DNA of 15,587 bases from positions 1 to 15,587 of the forward strand of contig DEBC01000074.1 in NCBI GenBank assembly GCA_002348365.1, written 5' to 3'. How positions within the stretch are numbered: position 1 is the first letter of the stretch; each line of letters starts with the position of its first letter. Positions 6,615 to 14,505 of the stretch are shown here, one piece after another. The position numbers and the translations under genes were made by a program. Source of the DNA: Alphaproteobacteria bacterium UBA2966 (GTDB lineage Bacteria > Pseudomonadota > Alphaproteobacteria > UBA2966). The notes under the pieces are model-generated. The model ran no database searches. It had not been told where the DNA came from and saw only the letters and a program-made list of their open reading frames with translations.

Positions 6615-7337
6615 ATGGAGAACGCGACACTCGCAACGCAGGCGGAGGCACTGAGCTCACTGTTGGGACTTGCCGACCCGCCTCTGGGCATAAGTTTCTC
6701 ATCCCAGGAACCAGACGGGGTAGCAAGGTTCGATTCCGAGATGCCGGAACCGACTCCAGATGGCCGGACAGGCCGCGTACCTGCCGGATGCGTCTTCTGG
6801 GTAGAGGCGCGGGACAAGACATTCACGACCGTCGCCGAGGATCACGGAAACTGCAGTGTTGGTTCGCTCACACACGGATTCAAGACGTTGGACGAGGCGG
6901 CGACCGGCGCTGATGTGGCGGCCCTGGTTGAATCGGAATGGGTGACGCCCGATGTCTTCCCTCACATTCCCACCGTTTCCGAAAAGCCGGAGTTTGTGAC
7001 CTATGGTCCTCTCGCCGACGCAACGGAAGAGCCCGACGTCGTGTTCATCCGCTTGAACGGCAAGCAGGCGATGATGCTGCACGATGCGTGGCCTGAACTC
7101 CGGGTCGAAGGCAAGCCCCAGTGCCACATCATTCCCATTGCCAAAGACGGGGGTGAAGTCGCCCTGAGTGTCGGTTGCATGTTGAGCCGGGTCAGGACTG
7201 GCATGAGCAACAACGAGATGACGTGCGCGATCCCGGCAAATCTGCTCGGGGATGTAGTGCAGAAACTTGAAACGGCCAATAACGCGGATATGAAAGTGGC
7301 GGCGTACGCCAGTGCCGACGCCAAGCGATTCGCCTAA
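6615..7337 (+). CDS. DUF169 family protein
   Basis: About 240 residues resembling the DUF169/COG2043 family, whose biochemical role is not established. Features are an N-terminal LLGLADPPLGISF, the usual family entry, a Cys in PAGCVFW (C59), a Cys in DHGNCSVGSLTHG (C80), QCHIIP (C170) and the C-terminal SVGCMLSRVRTGM followed by EMTCAIP (C188, C204). The family typically shows such conserved cysteines and an SxGC...RxxTG-type segment, so metal, cofactor or thiol chemistry is conceivable but unproven. The frame is open back to a GTG at 6543, but the strong GGAGGA favours 6615. It starts a same-strand run: the LLM oxidoreductase gene begins 26 bases after its stop. Confidence 0.75.
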   Translation: MENATLATQAEALSSLLGLADPPLGISFSSQEPDGVARFDSEMPEPTPDGRTGRVPAGCVFWVEARDKTFTTVAEDHGNCSVGSLTHGFKTLDEAATGADVAALVESEWVTPDVFPHIPTVSEKPEFVTYGPLADATEEPDVVFIRLNGKQAMMLHDAWPELRVEGKPQCHIIPIAKDGGEVALSVGCMLSRVRTGMSNNEMTCAIPANLLGDVVQKLETANNADMKVAAYASADAKRFA

Positions 7338-7350
7338 GGAACCGAACAAA

Positions 7351-7356
7351 GAGAGG
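7351..7356 (+). promoter_or_regulatory. Ribosome-binding site that decides the LLM gene start
   Basis: GAGAGG lies 7 bases before the ATG at 7364 but only 1 base before the ATG at 7358. The second ATG, giving MRVGVSLPV, is therefore the likelier start. Confidence 0.55.
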
Positions 7357-7363
7357 TATGGCG

Positions 7364-8194
7364 ATGCGCGTCGGTGTTTCTTTGCCCGTGAGGGAAATGC
7401 AGGGCGATGTCGGTGCCATCAAGGCCTTCGCCCAGGCGGCGGAAGAGCTGGGCCTCACGCACCTGCGTGTGCCGGAGCAGATTTTTCGGCCAGGAGGCCC
7501 GCTCTACGAGCCCATGACCATGCTCAGCCTGATCGCTGGCGTCACGGAGAAGATCGAGCTCGTGCCGTCGGTCATCGTGTTGCCGGCCCGACAAACGGTT
7601 CTCTTTGCGAAGCAGGCTGCGACGCTCGACGCCCTCTCTGGTGGTCGGCTACGTGTCGGTGTCGGTGTCGGCAACCAGGAGATTGAATACGGTGCTCAAG
7701 GTGCCGATTTCGGCTCTCGCGGCGAACGGGTCGAAGAACAGATCGAACTGCTCCGTCGCCTGTGGACAGAAGAGGCAGTTGAATTCGATGGCAAGTGGGA
7801 CAAGGTCTCGGGGGCAGGTATCGACCCCCTTCCGGAGCAACGCCCCATTCCCATCTGGATTGGCGCGAGCGGTGTACCCGTTCAGCGCATCCGACGGCGT
7901 ATCGGGCGTCAGGCTGATGGATGGTTCAATCTTTGTACGCCGGAGGAGTTTCCCGAGGTCCGTGACGATATCTACCGCGCAGCGGAGGAGGCCGGCCGAG
8001 ATCCCGCCACGCTCGGTATGGAAGCCGGTGTGGCAGTGGTTGGCCCGCGCGAGCACGAATGGCAGAGCCGTGTCGCCGGTTGGCGCGAAATCGGATTGAC
8101 CCATCTTTGCCTGCGTACGCTGGGTGGTGGTCTGAAAGTCGATGAACACATCGGCCGACTGCAACAGGCCGCCGCGGAGATTCCCAATACGTGA
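7364..8194 (+). CDS. LLM-class flavin-dependent oxidoreductase (luciferase-like, probably F420-type)
   Basis: A 276-residue luciferase-like protein with a TIM-barrel fold. Members use FMN or coenzyme F420 to oxidise or reduce small molecules. Seen in order: MRVGVSLPV, the first strand; ELGLTHLRVPEQ; a LSLIAGVTEKIELVPSVIVLPARQTVLFAKQAATLDALSGGRLRVGVGVGN block, which is the most characteristic part; RVEEQIELLRRLW; PIPIWIGASG; and a short C-terminal helix region. The layout fits the group often annotated as F420-dependent, TIGR03619-like, but whether this host makes F420 cannot be seen here, and FMN is equally possible. It lies between the DUF169 and MBL-fold genes with gaps of 26 and 21 bases, so it is almost certainly in an operon with them. 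The substrate is unknown. Confidence 0.88.
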   Translation: MRVGVSLPVREMQGDVGAIKAFAQAAEELGLTHLRVPEQIFRPGGPLYEPMTMLSLIAGVTEKIELVPSVIVLPARQTVLFAKQAATLDALSGGRLRVGVGVGNQEIEYGAQGADFGSRGERVEEQIELLRRLWTEEAVEFDGKWDKVSGAGIDPLPEQRPIPIWIGASGVPVQRIRRRIGRQADGWFNLCTPEEFPEVRDDIYRAAEEAGRDPATLGMEAGVAVVGPREHEWQSRVAGWREIGLTHLCLRTLGGGLKVDEHIGRLQQAAAEIPNT

Positions 8195-8215
8195 GGCCAC
8201 ATCGGGACCTGAGTC

Positions 8216-9031
8216 ATGAGCGGTGATAACGACGGCAGACTGTTTCGCATCGGCGATGCTGAAATCGACATTATCGTGCATGGATATCCCGGCAAATCCG
8301 TCTGCCATGGGGGGATGGGATTCAGCACAATCGTTCTCGTTCGTCGTGATAAACGCCTGGCCGTCGTCGATGTCGGATCCTTCGGACAACGCTATCTGAT
8401 CAGGGAGCAGCTGGAAGAGCGAGGCTTGAAACCGGAGGATGTCACTGACGTTCTGTTGACCCATTCTCATTACGATCACTCGATCAACTGGACCTTGTTC
8501 AAGGACGCCAACATCGTGATCTCGCGTGAGGAACTCGAGTGGTCAGTCACTGAGCCGTGGGGCGAAACGGTGGTTCCCGAACTTTACGTTCGCGAACTTC
8601 AGACCTGGCCCACGACGCGGACGGTCGAGGACGGGGATGAAGTCTTTCCGGGCATGACCGCCCATGTAACTCCGGGGCATACGCCCGGCAGCACAGTGTT
8701 CGTTCTCGACGCTGGAGAGCGAGACGTCGTGTTCACGGGCGATGCGTGTAAGAACCGGGCGGAGCTGATGTCCCGTGCCGCCGATATGAGCTATGACCAG
8801 GCCGTCAGCCGGGCGTCGATCGAAGCCATCTGGGGGTTCTGGACCCGGAAGTCGGGCAGTGTCCTGGTGCCCGGACATGACCTGCCCATGGTGCTGGAGG
8901 ACGGGGCGCCGCGTTACATCGGGACTCGCGAAGCCGCGATCCGCGCCTGGTTTGCTGATGATCTGAATGAGACCACGGTGATTTCGCTTCTGCCGGATGC
9001 TGGCTTGGTTGAGAGAGAGGCAGCGCAGTAG
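8216..9031 (+). CDS. Metallo-beta-lactamase-fold metal-dependent hydrolase
   Basis: A 271-residue MBL-fold protein. The metal ligands are complete: HSHYDH supplies His83, His85, Asp87 and His88; GHTPGS supplies His155; FTGDACK supplies Asp176; and VPGHDLP supplies His221. This dinuclear-site pattern (Zn or Fe) is that of hydrolases such as glyoxalase II, lactonases and alkylsulfatase relatives. It could therefore open a lactone or cleave a thioester or ester formed by the neighbouring oxidoreductases. No signal peptide is present, so it is cytosolic. Its stop TAG overlaps the GTG start of the next gene by one base, implying translational coupling to the 2OG oxygenase. The reaction is unknown. 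Confidence 0.9.
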   Translation: MSGDNDGRLFRIGDAEIDIIVHGYPGKSVCHGGMGFSTIVLVRRDKRLAVVDVGSFGQRYLIREQLEERGLKPEDVTDVLLTHSHYDHSINWTLFKDANIVISREELEWSVTEPWGETVVPELYVRELQTWPTTRTVEDGDEVFPGMTAHVTPGHTPGSTVFVLDAGERDVVFTGDACKNRAELMSRAADMSYDQAVSRASIEAIWGFWTRKSGSVLVPGHDLPMVLEDGAPRYIGTREAAIRAWFADDLNETTVISLLPDAGLVEREAAQ

Positions 9032-10014
9032 TGACCGGCTCGATCCCCGTCATCGACATCACCGAATTCATGTCGGGCTCCGAGGCCGGACTCGAAGCGG
9101 CGGCGGCCGAGGTTCGCAACGCCCTGACGGCGGTTGGTTTTTTCGTCCTGACAGGGCACGGAGTGCCGGGTGCACAGATTGATCGTGCCTTTGCAGCGGC
9201 TGCGCGACTGCACCAGCTTCCCATGGAGCGGAAGCTCGCCCTGAAAATGAATGCCCACAACAACGGCTACATGACGATGGGCCGCTACGCCGTCTGGACG
9301 TCGGACGTCAACGATAATGACCGGCCCGACCTCAACGAGGCGTTCTTCATTCGCAGAGAGCGGCCGGCCGATGATCCTGTTTATGCATCGGGGAGGCGTT
9401 TTCTCGGCCCCAATCAATGGCCCGGCGACAATGATTTGCCCGGATTCCGGACCGAAATTCTTGAATACCTGGGCACTCTGGAGACGCTGTCGCACCGTTT
9501 TCTGCCTGTCGTCGCCAGGGCGCTTGGCCTGACGCCAGACTGGTTCGACGCCGCTTTCGACGACAGCTACTACATCCTGCGGATGTCCCACTATCCGCCG
9601 GTCAGGGCGGAGGAGAACCAGTTCGGAATTGCACCCCACACTGACGCTAATTTTCTCACTTATCTGCCGCTCACGGAGGTTCCTGGCCTTCAGGTGCGGA
9701 TGCCGGGCGGCGGCTGGCAGGACGTCCCCTTTGTGTCTGGCGCCTTCGCCGTAAATTCGGGCGATATGGTAAAGCGCTGGTCCAACGGCCTTTTCAAATC
9801 CACGCCCCACCGCGCCCTGCCGCCGACAAATCGGGACCGATATGCCTTGCCGTTTTTCTTCGGTCCGTCATGGGATGCCACGATCGAATGCCTGCCCACA
9901 TGCTGTGGTCCGGACAATCCACCTCAGTGGCCTGCAACCACCTATGGCGAGTGGATGACCAGTTGGTACGACTTGAACTACGACCATAAGGTCCAGGACA
10001 CGGCGGTCGCCTGA
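9031..10014 (+). CDS. 2-oxoglutarate/Fe(II)-dependent oxygenase, isopenicillin N synthase-like
   Basis: A 327-residue non-haem iron oxygenase of the IPNS-like superfamily with an N-terminal DIOX_N-type region (PVIDITEFMSG, then VGFFVLTGHGVPGAQID). The Fe ligands are His203 and Asp205 (PHTDANFLTYLPL) and His260 (STPHRALPP). Arg270 in RYALPFFFGP would bind the 2-oxoglutarate carboxylate; most relatives have R-x-S here, whereas this one has Ala272. GLQVR and GDMVKRWSNG are also typical. The start is a GTG overlapping the preceding TAG, with GAGAGAGAGG at 10 bases. Hydroxylation, desaturation or ring formation are all possible; substrate is unknown. A 127-base spacer separates it from the transporter genes. 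Confidence 0.9.
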   Translation: MTGSIPVIDITEFMSGSEAGLEAAAAEVRNALTAVGFFVLTGHGVPGAQIDRAFAAAARLHQLPMERKLALKMNAHNNGYMTMGRYAVWTSDVNDNDRPDLNEAFFIRRERPADDPVYASGRRFLGPNQWPGDNDLPGFRTEILEYLGTLETLSHRFLPVVARALGLTPDWFDAAFDDSYYILRMSHYPPVRAEENQFGIAPHTDANFLTYLPLTEVPGLQVRMPGGGWQDVPFVSGAFAVNSGDMVKRWSNGLFKSTPHRALPPTNRDRYALPFFFGPSWDATIECLPTCCGPDNPPQWPATTYGEWMTSWYDLNYDHKVQDTAVA

Positions 10015-10053
10015 ATTCGTTGGTGAATTTCGGACGAGTTTGCCCTTGTGGTT

Positions 10054-10064
10054 GCCGTAACGGC
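10054..10064. promoter_or_regulatory. Palindrome in the spacer before the liv genes
   Basis: GCCGT-A-ACGGC is a perfect 5+5 inverted repeat with a single central base, 78 bases before the livH start. It could be an operator half-site pair, or the stem of a weak hairpin after the oxygenase gene. No T run follows and no clear promoter boxes could be fixed in this 127-base spacer. Confidence 0.3.
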
Positions 10065-10141
10065 GAGTTTATCTAGGCGGCATAGTGTTGTGGCCGACCT
10101 GGGGAGACACCCGGCGCGGCCGGACAGGATAGGGGCAGCGG

Positions 10142-11068
10142 ATGCTGGGTACGTTCGAGTATTTTGTTGATCAGACAATCAACGGTCTCACGCTCGGCTC
10201 CATCTACGCACTGATCGCGATCGGTTACACCTTGGTGTACGGCATTATCGGCATGATCAATTTCGCCCACGGCGAGATTTTCATGATCGGCGCCTTTCAC
10301 GCCCTTATCGCTTTCCTCGTCCTGGGGCTTATCGGAATTACCTGGATTCCCTTGGCAATATTGATTGTCCTCATCGCGACGATGGTGCTGACCTCGATCT
10401 ACGGATGGACACTTGAGCGGGTCGCCTACCGACCGCTGCGGGGGTCGCCGCGGTTGGCGGCCCTGATCACCGCCATCGGCATGTCCATCTTCCTGCAGAA
10501 CTATGTTCAGTTGCTGCAGGGCGCGCGCAACAAACCGATGCAGCAACTGTTCAGTGGTGGCATCGAGCTGATGCGCGAAGGCGACTACGTCGTAACCTTG
10601 AGTTACCTGCAGATCTTCATATTTCTGCTCACGATCACGCTGATGACGGTCCTCACACTGATCATCCATCGCACGTCACTGGGCAGATCGCAGCGCGCCT
10701 GCGAACAGGACCGCGGCATGGCTGCACTACTTGGCGTGAATGTCGACCGGACGATTTCCCTCACCTTCGTGATGGGGGCGGCGCTGGCGGCAGTCGCCGG
10801 TTTGATCTTCCTGATGAACTACGGAGTGATCGACTTTTACATCGGGTTCCTGGCGGGCATCAAAGCGTTCACTGCGGCGGTTCTCGGCGGCATCGGCTCG
10901 GTTCCGGGGGCCATGCTGGGTGGATTTCTGATCGGTCTGATCGAAGCGTACTGGTCGGGATACTTCACGGTCGAATACAAGGACGTGGCGGCTTTCTCGA
11001 TTCTCGTGCTGGTCCTTATTTTCCGGCCGACCGGGCTGCTTGGCTCGCCCGACATCGAGAAGGTGTGA
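10142..11068 (+). CDS. livH: Liv-type ABC transporter permease (LivH family)
   Basis: A 308-residue inner-membrane permease of the branched-chain amino acid (HAAT) ABC uptake family. The N-terminus has GLTLGSIYALIAIGYTLVYGIIGMINFAHGE, the hallmark of LivH, followed by about eight hydrophobic segments. The family ASW-type region is RACEQDRGMAALLGVNVDR (about residues 184-202), which faces the ATPase. The C-terminal part (GAALAAVAGLIFLMNYGVI, then GLLGSPDIEKV) is intact. The start at 10142 has AGGGG at 6 bases. livM begins 4 bases after the stop. Members of this family also carry amides, urea and aromatic compounds, so the symbol marks homology only, not substrate. Confidence 0.93.
   Translation: MLGTFEYFVDQTINGLTLGSIYALIAIGYTLVYGIIGMINFAHGEIFMIGAFHALIAFLVLGLIGITWIPLAILIVLIATMVLTSIYGWTLERVAYRPLRGSPRLAALITAIGMSIFLQNYVQLLQGARNKPMQQLFSGGIELMREGDYVVTLSYLQIFIFLLTITLMTVLTLIIHRTSLGRSQRACEQDRGMAALLGVNVDRTISLTFVMGAALAAVAGLIFLMNYGVIDFYIGFLAGIKAFTAAVLGGIGSVPGAMLGGFLIGLIEAYWSGYFTVEYKDVAAFSILVLVLIFRPTGLLGSPDIEKV
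11057..11063 (+). promoter_or_regulatory. Ribosome-binding site for the TTG start of livM
   Basis: GAGAAGG, inside the end of livH, lies 9 bases before the TTG at 11073. It supports that start over the TTG at 11040 located inside livH. Confidence 0.55.
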
Positions 11069-11072
11069 CGCG

Positions 11073-12584
11073 TTGACGGCTGTCGCCGATTCCACTCAAG
11101 CGAGGGCGCCCTTCAACGTGCGGGCGGCCTTGAAAGAGTCCGGCCTGGCCTCTCTGGTGATGCTTGCCTTGATGGCGCTGATGGTAGGAGTGCGCATCGC
11201 CGATGTGCCTGGCGGCCTGGAAATTCAATGGCGTTACGCCGATGTCATTGCCGCGCTGGTGAGTGTTTTCTTCGGTCGACTGGGCCTGATCCTGATGCGC
11301 GAAGGCCGCCCGATGTCGATGGCTGTGGTCGGCGGGGTCGTCAGTGTTGTTCTGCTGGTGCTGTTGGTCATTGCGCCGATTTCGGATGCGGAACCGCATT
11401 GGGCGCGCGCGGCGCTTCCATTCAGCGGTTACGTCGTGAATGTATTGTTGCTGATTGTTCTAGCGGCCCTCAGCCTGCGGGCCGTTGCAATCATGCGCCG
11501 CGGCCCGATCTCTGCTCCGAGCCAGGCCAGCGAAAGTGTCATGGACCGCATCTCGGCCTCCGTTCAAGAGTACAGCCGCTACATCGTTCCCTTCCTGCTT
11601 GCTGCCGCAATTCTCTTTCCGTTCACGCCCCTGGCGGACCGGCAGATGGTCGATATTGCGATCCTCGTCGTCACCTACGTCATGTTGGGATGGGGGCTGA
11701 ATATCGTTGTCGGCTTGGCGGGATTGCTGGATCTTGGATATGTGGCGTTCTACGCCGTGGGCGCCTACGCCTATGCTCTCCTGGCGACCGAGATGGGGCT
11801 CGGGTTCTGGCTGTGCCTGCCGTTCGCCGGGATGATGGCGGCGTTGGCCGGTGTGATCCTCGGATTTCCCGTGTTGCGCCTGCGCGGTGACTACCTGGCA
11901 ATCGTCACACTCGGGTTCGGCGAGATGATCCGAATCATTTTGCTCAACTGGTACGAAGTCACCAACGGTCCCGACGGAATCTCGGGAATCCCACGGCCGA
12001 CCTTCTTCGGATTGCCCTTCGTTCGATCACCAGCTGAAGGCGTGGAGTCATTCCACAGTTTCTTCGGCATGACCTACGCGCCGATCGATCGAATCATTTT
12101 CCTCTATTACGTGATCCTGGTGATGGCATTGATCACCAATCAGTTCACGCTGCGTATCCGGAAGTTGCCTGTGGGCCGCGCCTGGGAGGCTTTGCGCGAG
12201 GACGAAACAGCGAGTCAGTCACTCGGGATCAATCCGAGAAACACCAAGCTGACGGCATTCGGAATCGGCGCGATGTTCGGAGGCTTTGCAGGGTCCTTCT
12301 TCGCAACGCGCCAGGGTTTTATCAGTCCTGAGAGCTTCACGTTCATCGAGTCGGCCGTGATCCTCGCCATCGTCGTGCTCGGCGGCATGGGGAGCCAGAT
12401 TGGTGTCGTGCTGGCCGCCATCCTTCTCATCGGTCTTCCCGAAATTTTCCGCGAGTTGCAGGAATTCCGAATGCTTGCCTTCGGTGCGGCGATGGTGCTG
12501 ATCATGATTTGGCGGCCCCGGGGACTGCTCGCTTTCCGTGCGCCGACGATCCGATTGTTCGGCAACGGGACGGGGAAACGATGA
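11073..12584 (+). CDS. livM: Liv-type ABC transporter permease (LivM family) with an extra N-terminal membrane region
   Basis: A protein of about 503 residues. The C-terminal part, from MLGWGLNIVVGLAGLLDLGYVAFYAVGAY on, is a standard LivM permease core with FPVLRLRGDYLAIVTLGFGEMIRI, the coupling segment GRAWEALREDETASQSLGIN and ESAVILAIVVLGGMGSQIGV. Ahead of the core lie about 200 residues with several additional hydrophobic segments, including VMLALMALMVGV, AVVGGVVSVVLLVLLVIAP and VVNVLLLIVLAALSLRA, separated by short charged loops. E. coli LivM is about 425 residues and many relatives about 330, so this is a long version. No ATG is available at the right place; TTG at 11073 with GAGAAGG is the likely start. 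Its stop overlaps the livG ATG (ATGA), indicating coupled translation. The substrate is not readable. Confidence 0.9.
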   Translation: MTAVADSTQARAPFNVRAALKESGLASLVMLALMALMVGVRIADVPGGLEIQWRYADVIAALVSVFFGRLGLILMREGRPMSMAVVGGVVSVVLLVLLVIAPISDAEPHWARAALPFSGYVVNVLLLIVLAALSLRAVAIMRRGPISAPSQASESVMDRISASVQEYSRYIVPFLLAAAILFPFTPLADRQMVDIAILVVTYVMLGWGLNIVVGLAGLLDLGYVAFYAVGAYAYALLATEMGLGFWLCLPFAGMMAALAGVILGFPVLRLRGDYLAIVTLGFGEMIRIILLNWYEVTNGPDGISGIPRPTFFGLPFVRSPAEGVESFHSFFGMTYAPIDRIIFLYYVILVMALITNQFTLRIRKLPVGRAWEALREDETASQSLGINPRNTKLTAFGIGAMFGGFAGSFFATRQGFISPESFTFIESAVILAIVVLGGMGSQIGVVLAAILLIGLPEIFRELQEFRMLAFGAAMVLIMIWRPRGLLAFRAPTIRLFGNGTGKR

Positions 12585-13402
12585 CGGTCGCGGCCGGCAT
12601 TGTGGAATCCGCACATCCGTTGCTGGATGTGGAGCATCTGACGATGCGCTTTGGCGGCCTGGTAGCTATCGACGACGTATCCTTTGCTGCTGCGCCTAGC
12701 GACATCACGGCGATCATCGGACCCAACGGTGCCGGCAAGACCACCGTGTTCAATTGTTTGACGGGTTTCTACAGGCCGACCGTCGGGCGCCTCACATTGC
12801 GCCGGAACGGGCAGGAGCACCTGCTCGAACGTATGGAAGGTCACCATATAGCCCAGGCGGGCGTGGCCCGAACCTTTCAGAACATCAGGCTGTTTTCGCA
12901 GATGTCGGTGCTGGAAAACCTCATTGTCGCCCAACACAACAAACTCATGGGGGCATCCGGCTTTACGGTGCTGGGGTTGATCGGCATGCGGAGCTACTCA
13001 GACGCCGAGGCAGAGGCGGTCGAGCTCGCCAAGTATTGGTTGGAGAAGACGGAACTGGTCGAGCGTGCGGATGACGATGCCGGTAACCTTGCCTATGGAC
13101 AGCAGCGGCGCCTCGAGATCGCGCGTGCCATGTGCACGGAACCGGCACTCCTCTGCCTCGATGAACCGGCGGCCGGTCTCAATCCCCGCGAGTCGGCGGA
13201 GCTCGAAGATCTGCTGCTGTTTATTCGCGATACCCATGATGTCGGCATTCTGTTGATCGAGCACGATATGAGCGTGGTCATGGAAATTTCCGATCACATT
13301 GTGGTGCTCGACTATGGCCAGAAGATTGCAGACGGGACGCCAGAGGAAATTCGAAAGGATCCAGCAGTGATCCGGGCCTACCTTGGCGAGGAGGGCAAAT
13401 GA
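12581..13402 (+). CDS. livG: Liv-type ABC transporter ATPase (LivG family)
   Basis: A 273-residue ATP-binding subunit. Walker A is GPNGAGKT (residues 47-54), with VARTFQNIRLFSQMSVLENL after it. The signature region is LAYGQQRRLEIARAM from residue 170, where the family often has LSYGQQR. Walker B is ALLCLDEPAAGLN with Asp194 and Glu195, and the switch His is His228 in IEHDMSVVM. The closing stretch (GTPEEIRKDPAVIRAYLG) is the usual LivG end. All catalytic elements are intact. The start overlaps the livM stop by four bases (ATGA), with GGGG upstream, and its own stop overlaps livF in the same way. Confidence 0.95.
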   Translation: MTVAAGIVESAHPLLDVEHLTMRFGGLVAIDDVSFAAAPSDITAIIGPNGAGKTTVFNCLTGFYRPTVGRLTLRRNGQEHLLERMEGHHIAQAGVARTFQNIRLFSQMSVLENLIVAQHNKLMGASGFTVLGLIGMRSYSDAEAEAVELAKYWLEKTELVERADDDAGNLAYGQQRRLEIARAMCTEPALLCLDEPAAGLNPRESAELEDLLLFIRDTHDVGILLIEHDMSVVMEISDHIVVLDYGQKIADGTPEEIRKDPAVIRAYLGEEGK

Positions 13403-14145
13403 TGCTGGAGGTTACTGGCGTCGAGACCTTCTACGGCAACATCCAGGCACTGCGCGGAGTCGATGTCGCGATCCAGCAGGGAGAGATCGTCACTTTGATT
13501 GGAGCAAACGGCGCTGGTAAATCCACGCTGCTCATGACGATCTGCGGTGACCCTCGTGCGGCGCGCGGGCGAATCAGCTTCGAGGGTCGCGATATTACGC
13601 GGTTGCCAACGTATGAGATCGTCCGCCTCGGCATTGCACAGTCGCCGGAAGGTCGCCGAATCTTTCCCCGCATGACCGTTCTCGAGAATTTGCAGATCGG
13701 CTCAACCGTTGCCTCTGAAGATCATTTTGATGAGGGCGTTGCCCGTGTCTTCAAGCTTTTTCCTCTGCTTCAGGAGCGCCGAAATCAACGAGGAGGAACG
13801 CTTTCTGGCGGAGAACAGCAGATGTTGGCCATCGCACGCGCCCTGATGAGCCGGCCCAGGTTGCTATTGCTGGATGAGCCTTCACTTGGCCTGGCACCAC
13901 GACTGGTCAGCCAGATTTTTGATGTGATCAAGGAGATCAATGAATCGGAGGGTGTGACCATCTTTCTTGTTGAGCAGAACGCCTATCACGCCTTGCGCCT
14001 TGCGCATCGTGCATACGTCATGGCCAACGGGAACATTCTTATGTCGGGTACCGGGCAAGAGCTGTTGAACAATGATGAGATCCGGGCAGCGTATCTCGAA
14101 GGCGGCGCACGGAAGACGGACGTAGGGCAGGCAGGAGACGCATGA
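13399..14145 (+). CDS. livF: Liv-type ABC transporter ATPase (LivF family)
   Basis: A 248-residue ATP-binding subunit that would pair with LivG. Walker A is GANGAGKS (residues 35-42), followed by PEGRRIFPRMTVLENL, a LivF hallmark. The signature is LSGGEQQMLAIARAL (from residue 135), Walker B is LLLLDEPSLGLAP (Asp159, Glu160), and the H-loop position is replaced by the VEQN of this subfamily. A double ATG opens the gene at 13399 and 13402; AGGAGGG lies 3 or 6 bases upstream, so either may serve. Its TGA overlaps the livG-like coupling motif at its start and the DUF6867 start at its end. Confidence 0.95.
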   Translation: MMLEVTGVETFYGNIQALRGVDVAIQQGEIVTLIGANGAGKSTLLMTICGDPRAARGRISFEGRDITRLPTYEIVRLGIAQSPEGRRIFPRMTVLENLQIGSTVASEDHFDEGVARVFKLFPLLQERRNQRGGTLSGGEQQMLAIARALMSRPRLLLLDEPSLGLAPRLVSQIFDVIKEINESEGVTIFLVEQNAYHALRLAHRAYVMANGNILMSGTGQELLNNDEIRAAYLEGGARKTDVGQAGDA

Positions 14146-14486
14146 TGGAAAGCCTGCTTGGGACCACCTACGGAGTCTTCTTCATCGTAACTATCATGGT
14201 CATGGGATTTGCGGCGTACATGACAGGGCAGGCCTGTGCGAACACCTGGCGTCCCGCAGGCCATACCGTGTTCTACTGTTTGATGTTGGGGCTGACGGAC
14301 CGCTTTCTCACTTTTGCGCTGTTCGAGGGAGAGTTGCTTTCGCTGACCGGCTACGTGATCGACACAGCTGTGCTGATTGCGATCGCGCTCTTTGCGTACC
14401 GCCTGAACCGCGCCGCGCGCCTGGTGACTCAATACCCATGGTTATATGAGCGGACGGGGCTGCTGACCTATCGCGAGCGGCCATAG
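14142..14486 (+). CDS. Small membrane protein of the DUF6867 type, associated with Liv transporters
   Basis: A 114-residue protein with three predicted membrane segments, around residues 10-27, 41-60 and 70-87. Two motifs stand out: TGQACANTWRP at 28-38, just after the first segment, and QYPWLYER at 97-104 near the C-terminus. Proteins of this shape, which I know as DUF6867, recur directly downstream of livF in alphaproteobacteria. That suggests an accessory role in assembly or regulation of the permease complex; no function has been shown to my knowledge. The ATG overlaps the livF stop by four bases, so it is translationally coupled to the transporter. A second ATG follows immediately at 14145. 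Confidence 0.85.
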   Translation: MMESLLGTTYGVFFIVTIMVMGFAAYMTGQACANTWRPAGHTVFYCLMLGLTDRFLTFALFEGELLSLTGYVIDTAVLIAIALFAYRLNRAARLVTQYPWLYERTGLLTYRERP

Positions 14487-14505
14487 TGGCTACGGGGATC
14501 AGGTA

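Noticed and set aside
7652..7670. Tandem GTCGGT-like repeat in the LLM gene
   Set aside because: It encodes the VGVGVG of the conserved LLM glycine-rich stretch, so codon choice over a conserved protein motif explains it.
7649..8479. 276-codon open frame on the minus strand
   Set aside because: It lies antisense across the end of the LLM gene and the start of the MBL gene, both with clear family motifs. Its translation shows no recognisable domain and is typical of a GC-rich shadow frame.
8914..9810. 298-codon open frame on the minus strand
   Set aside because: It is antisense to the 2OG oxygenase, whose iron ligands are intact. The translation has low-complexity, basic, motif-free sequence.
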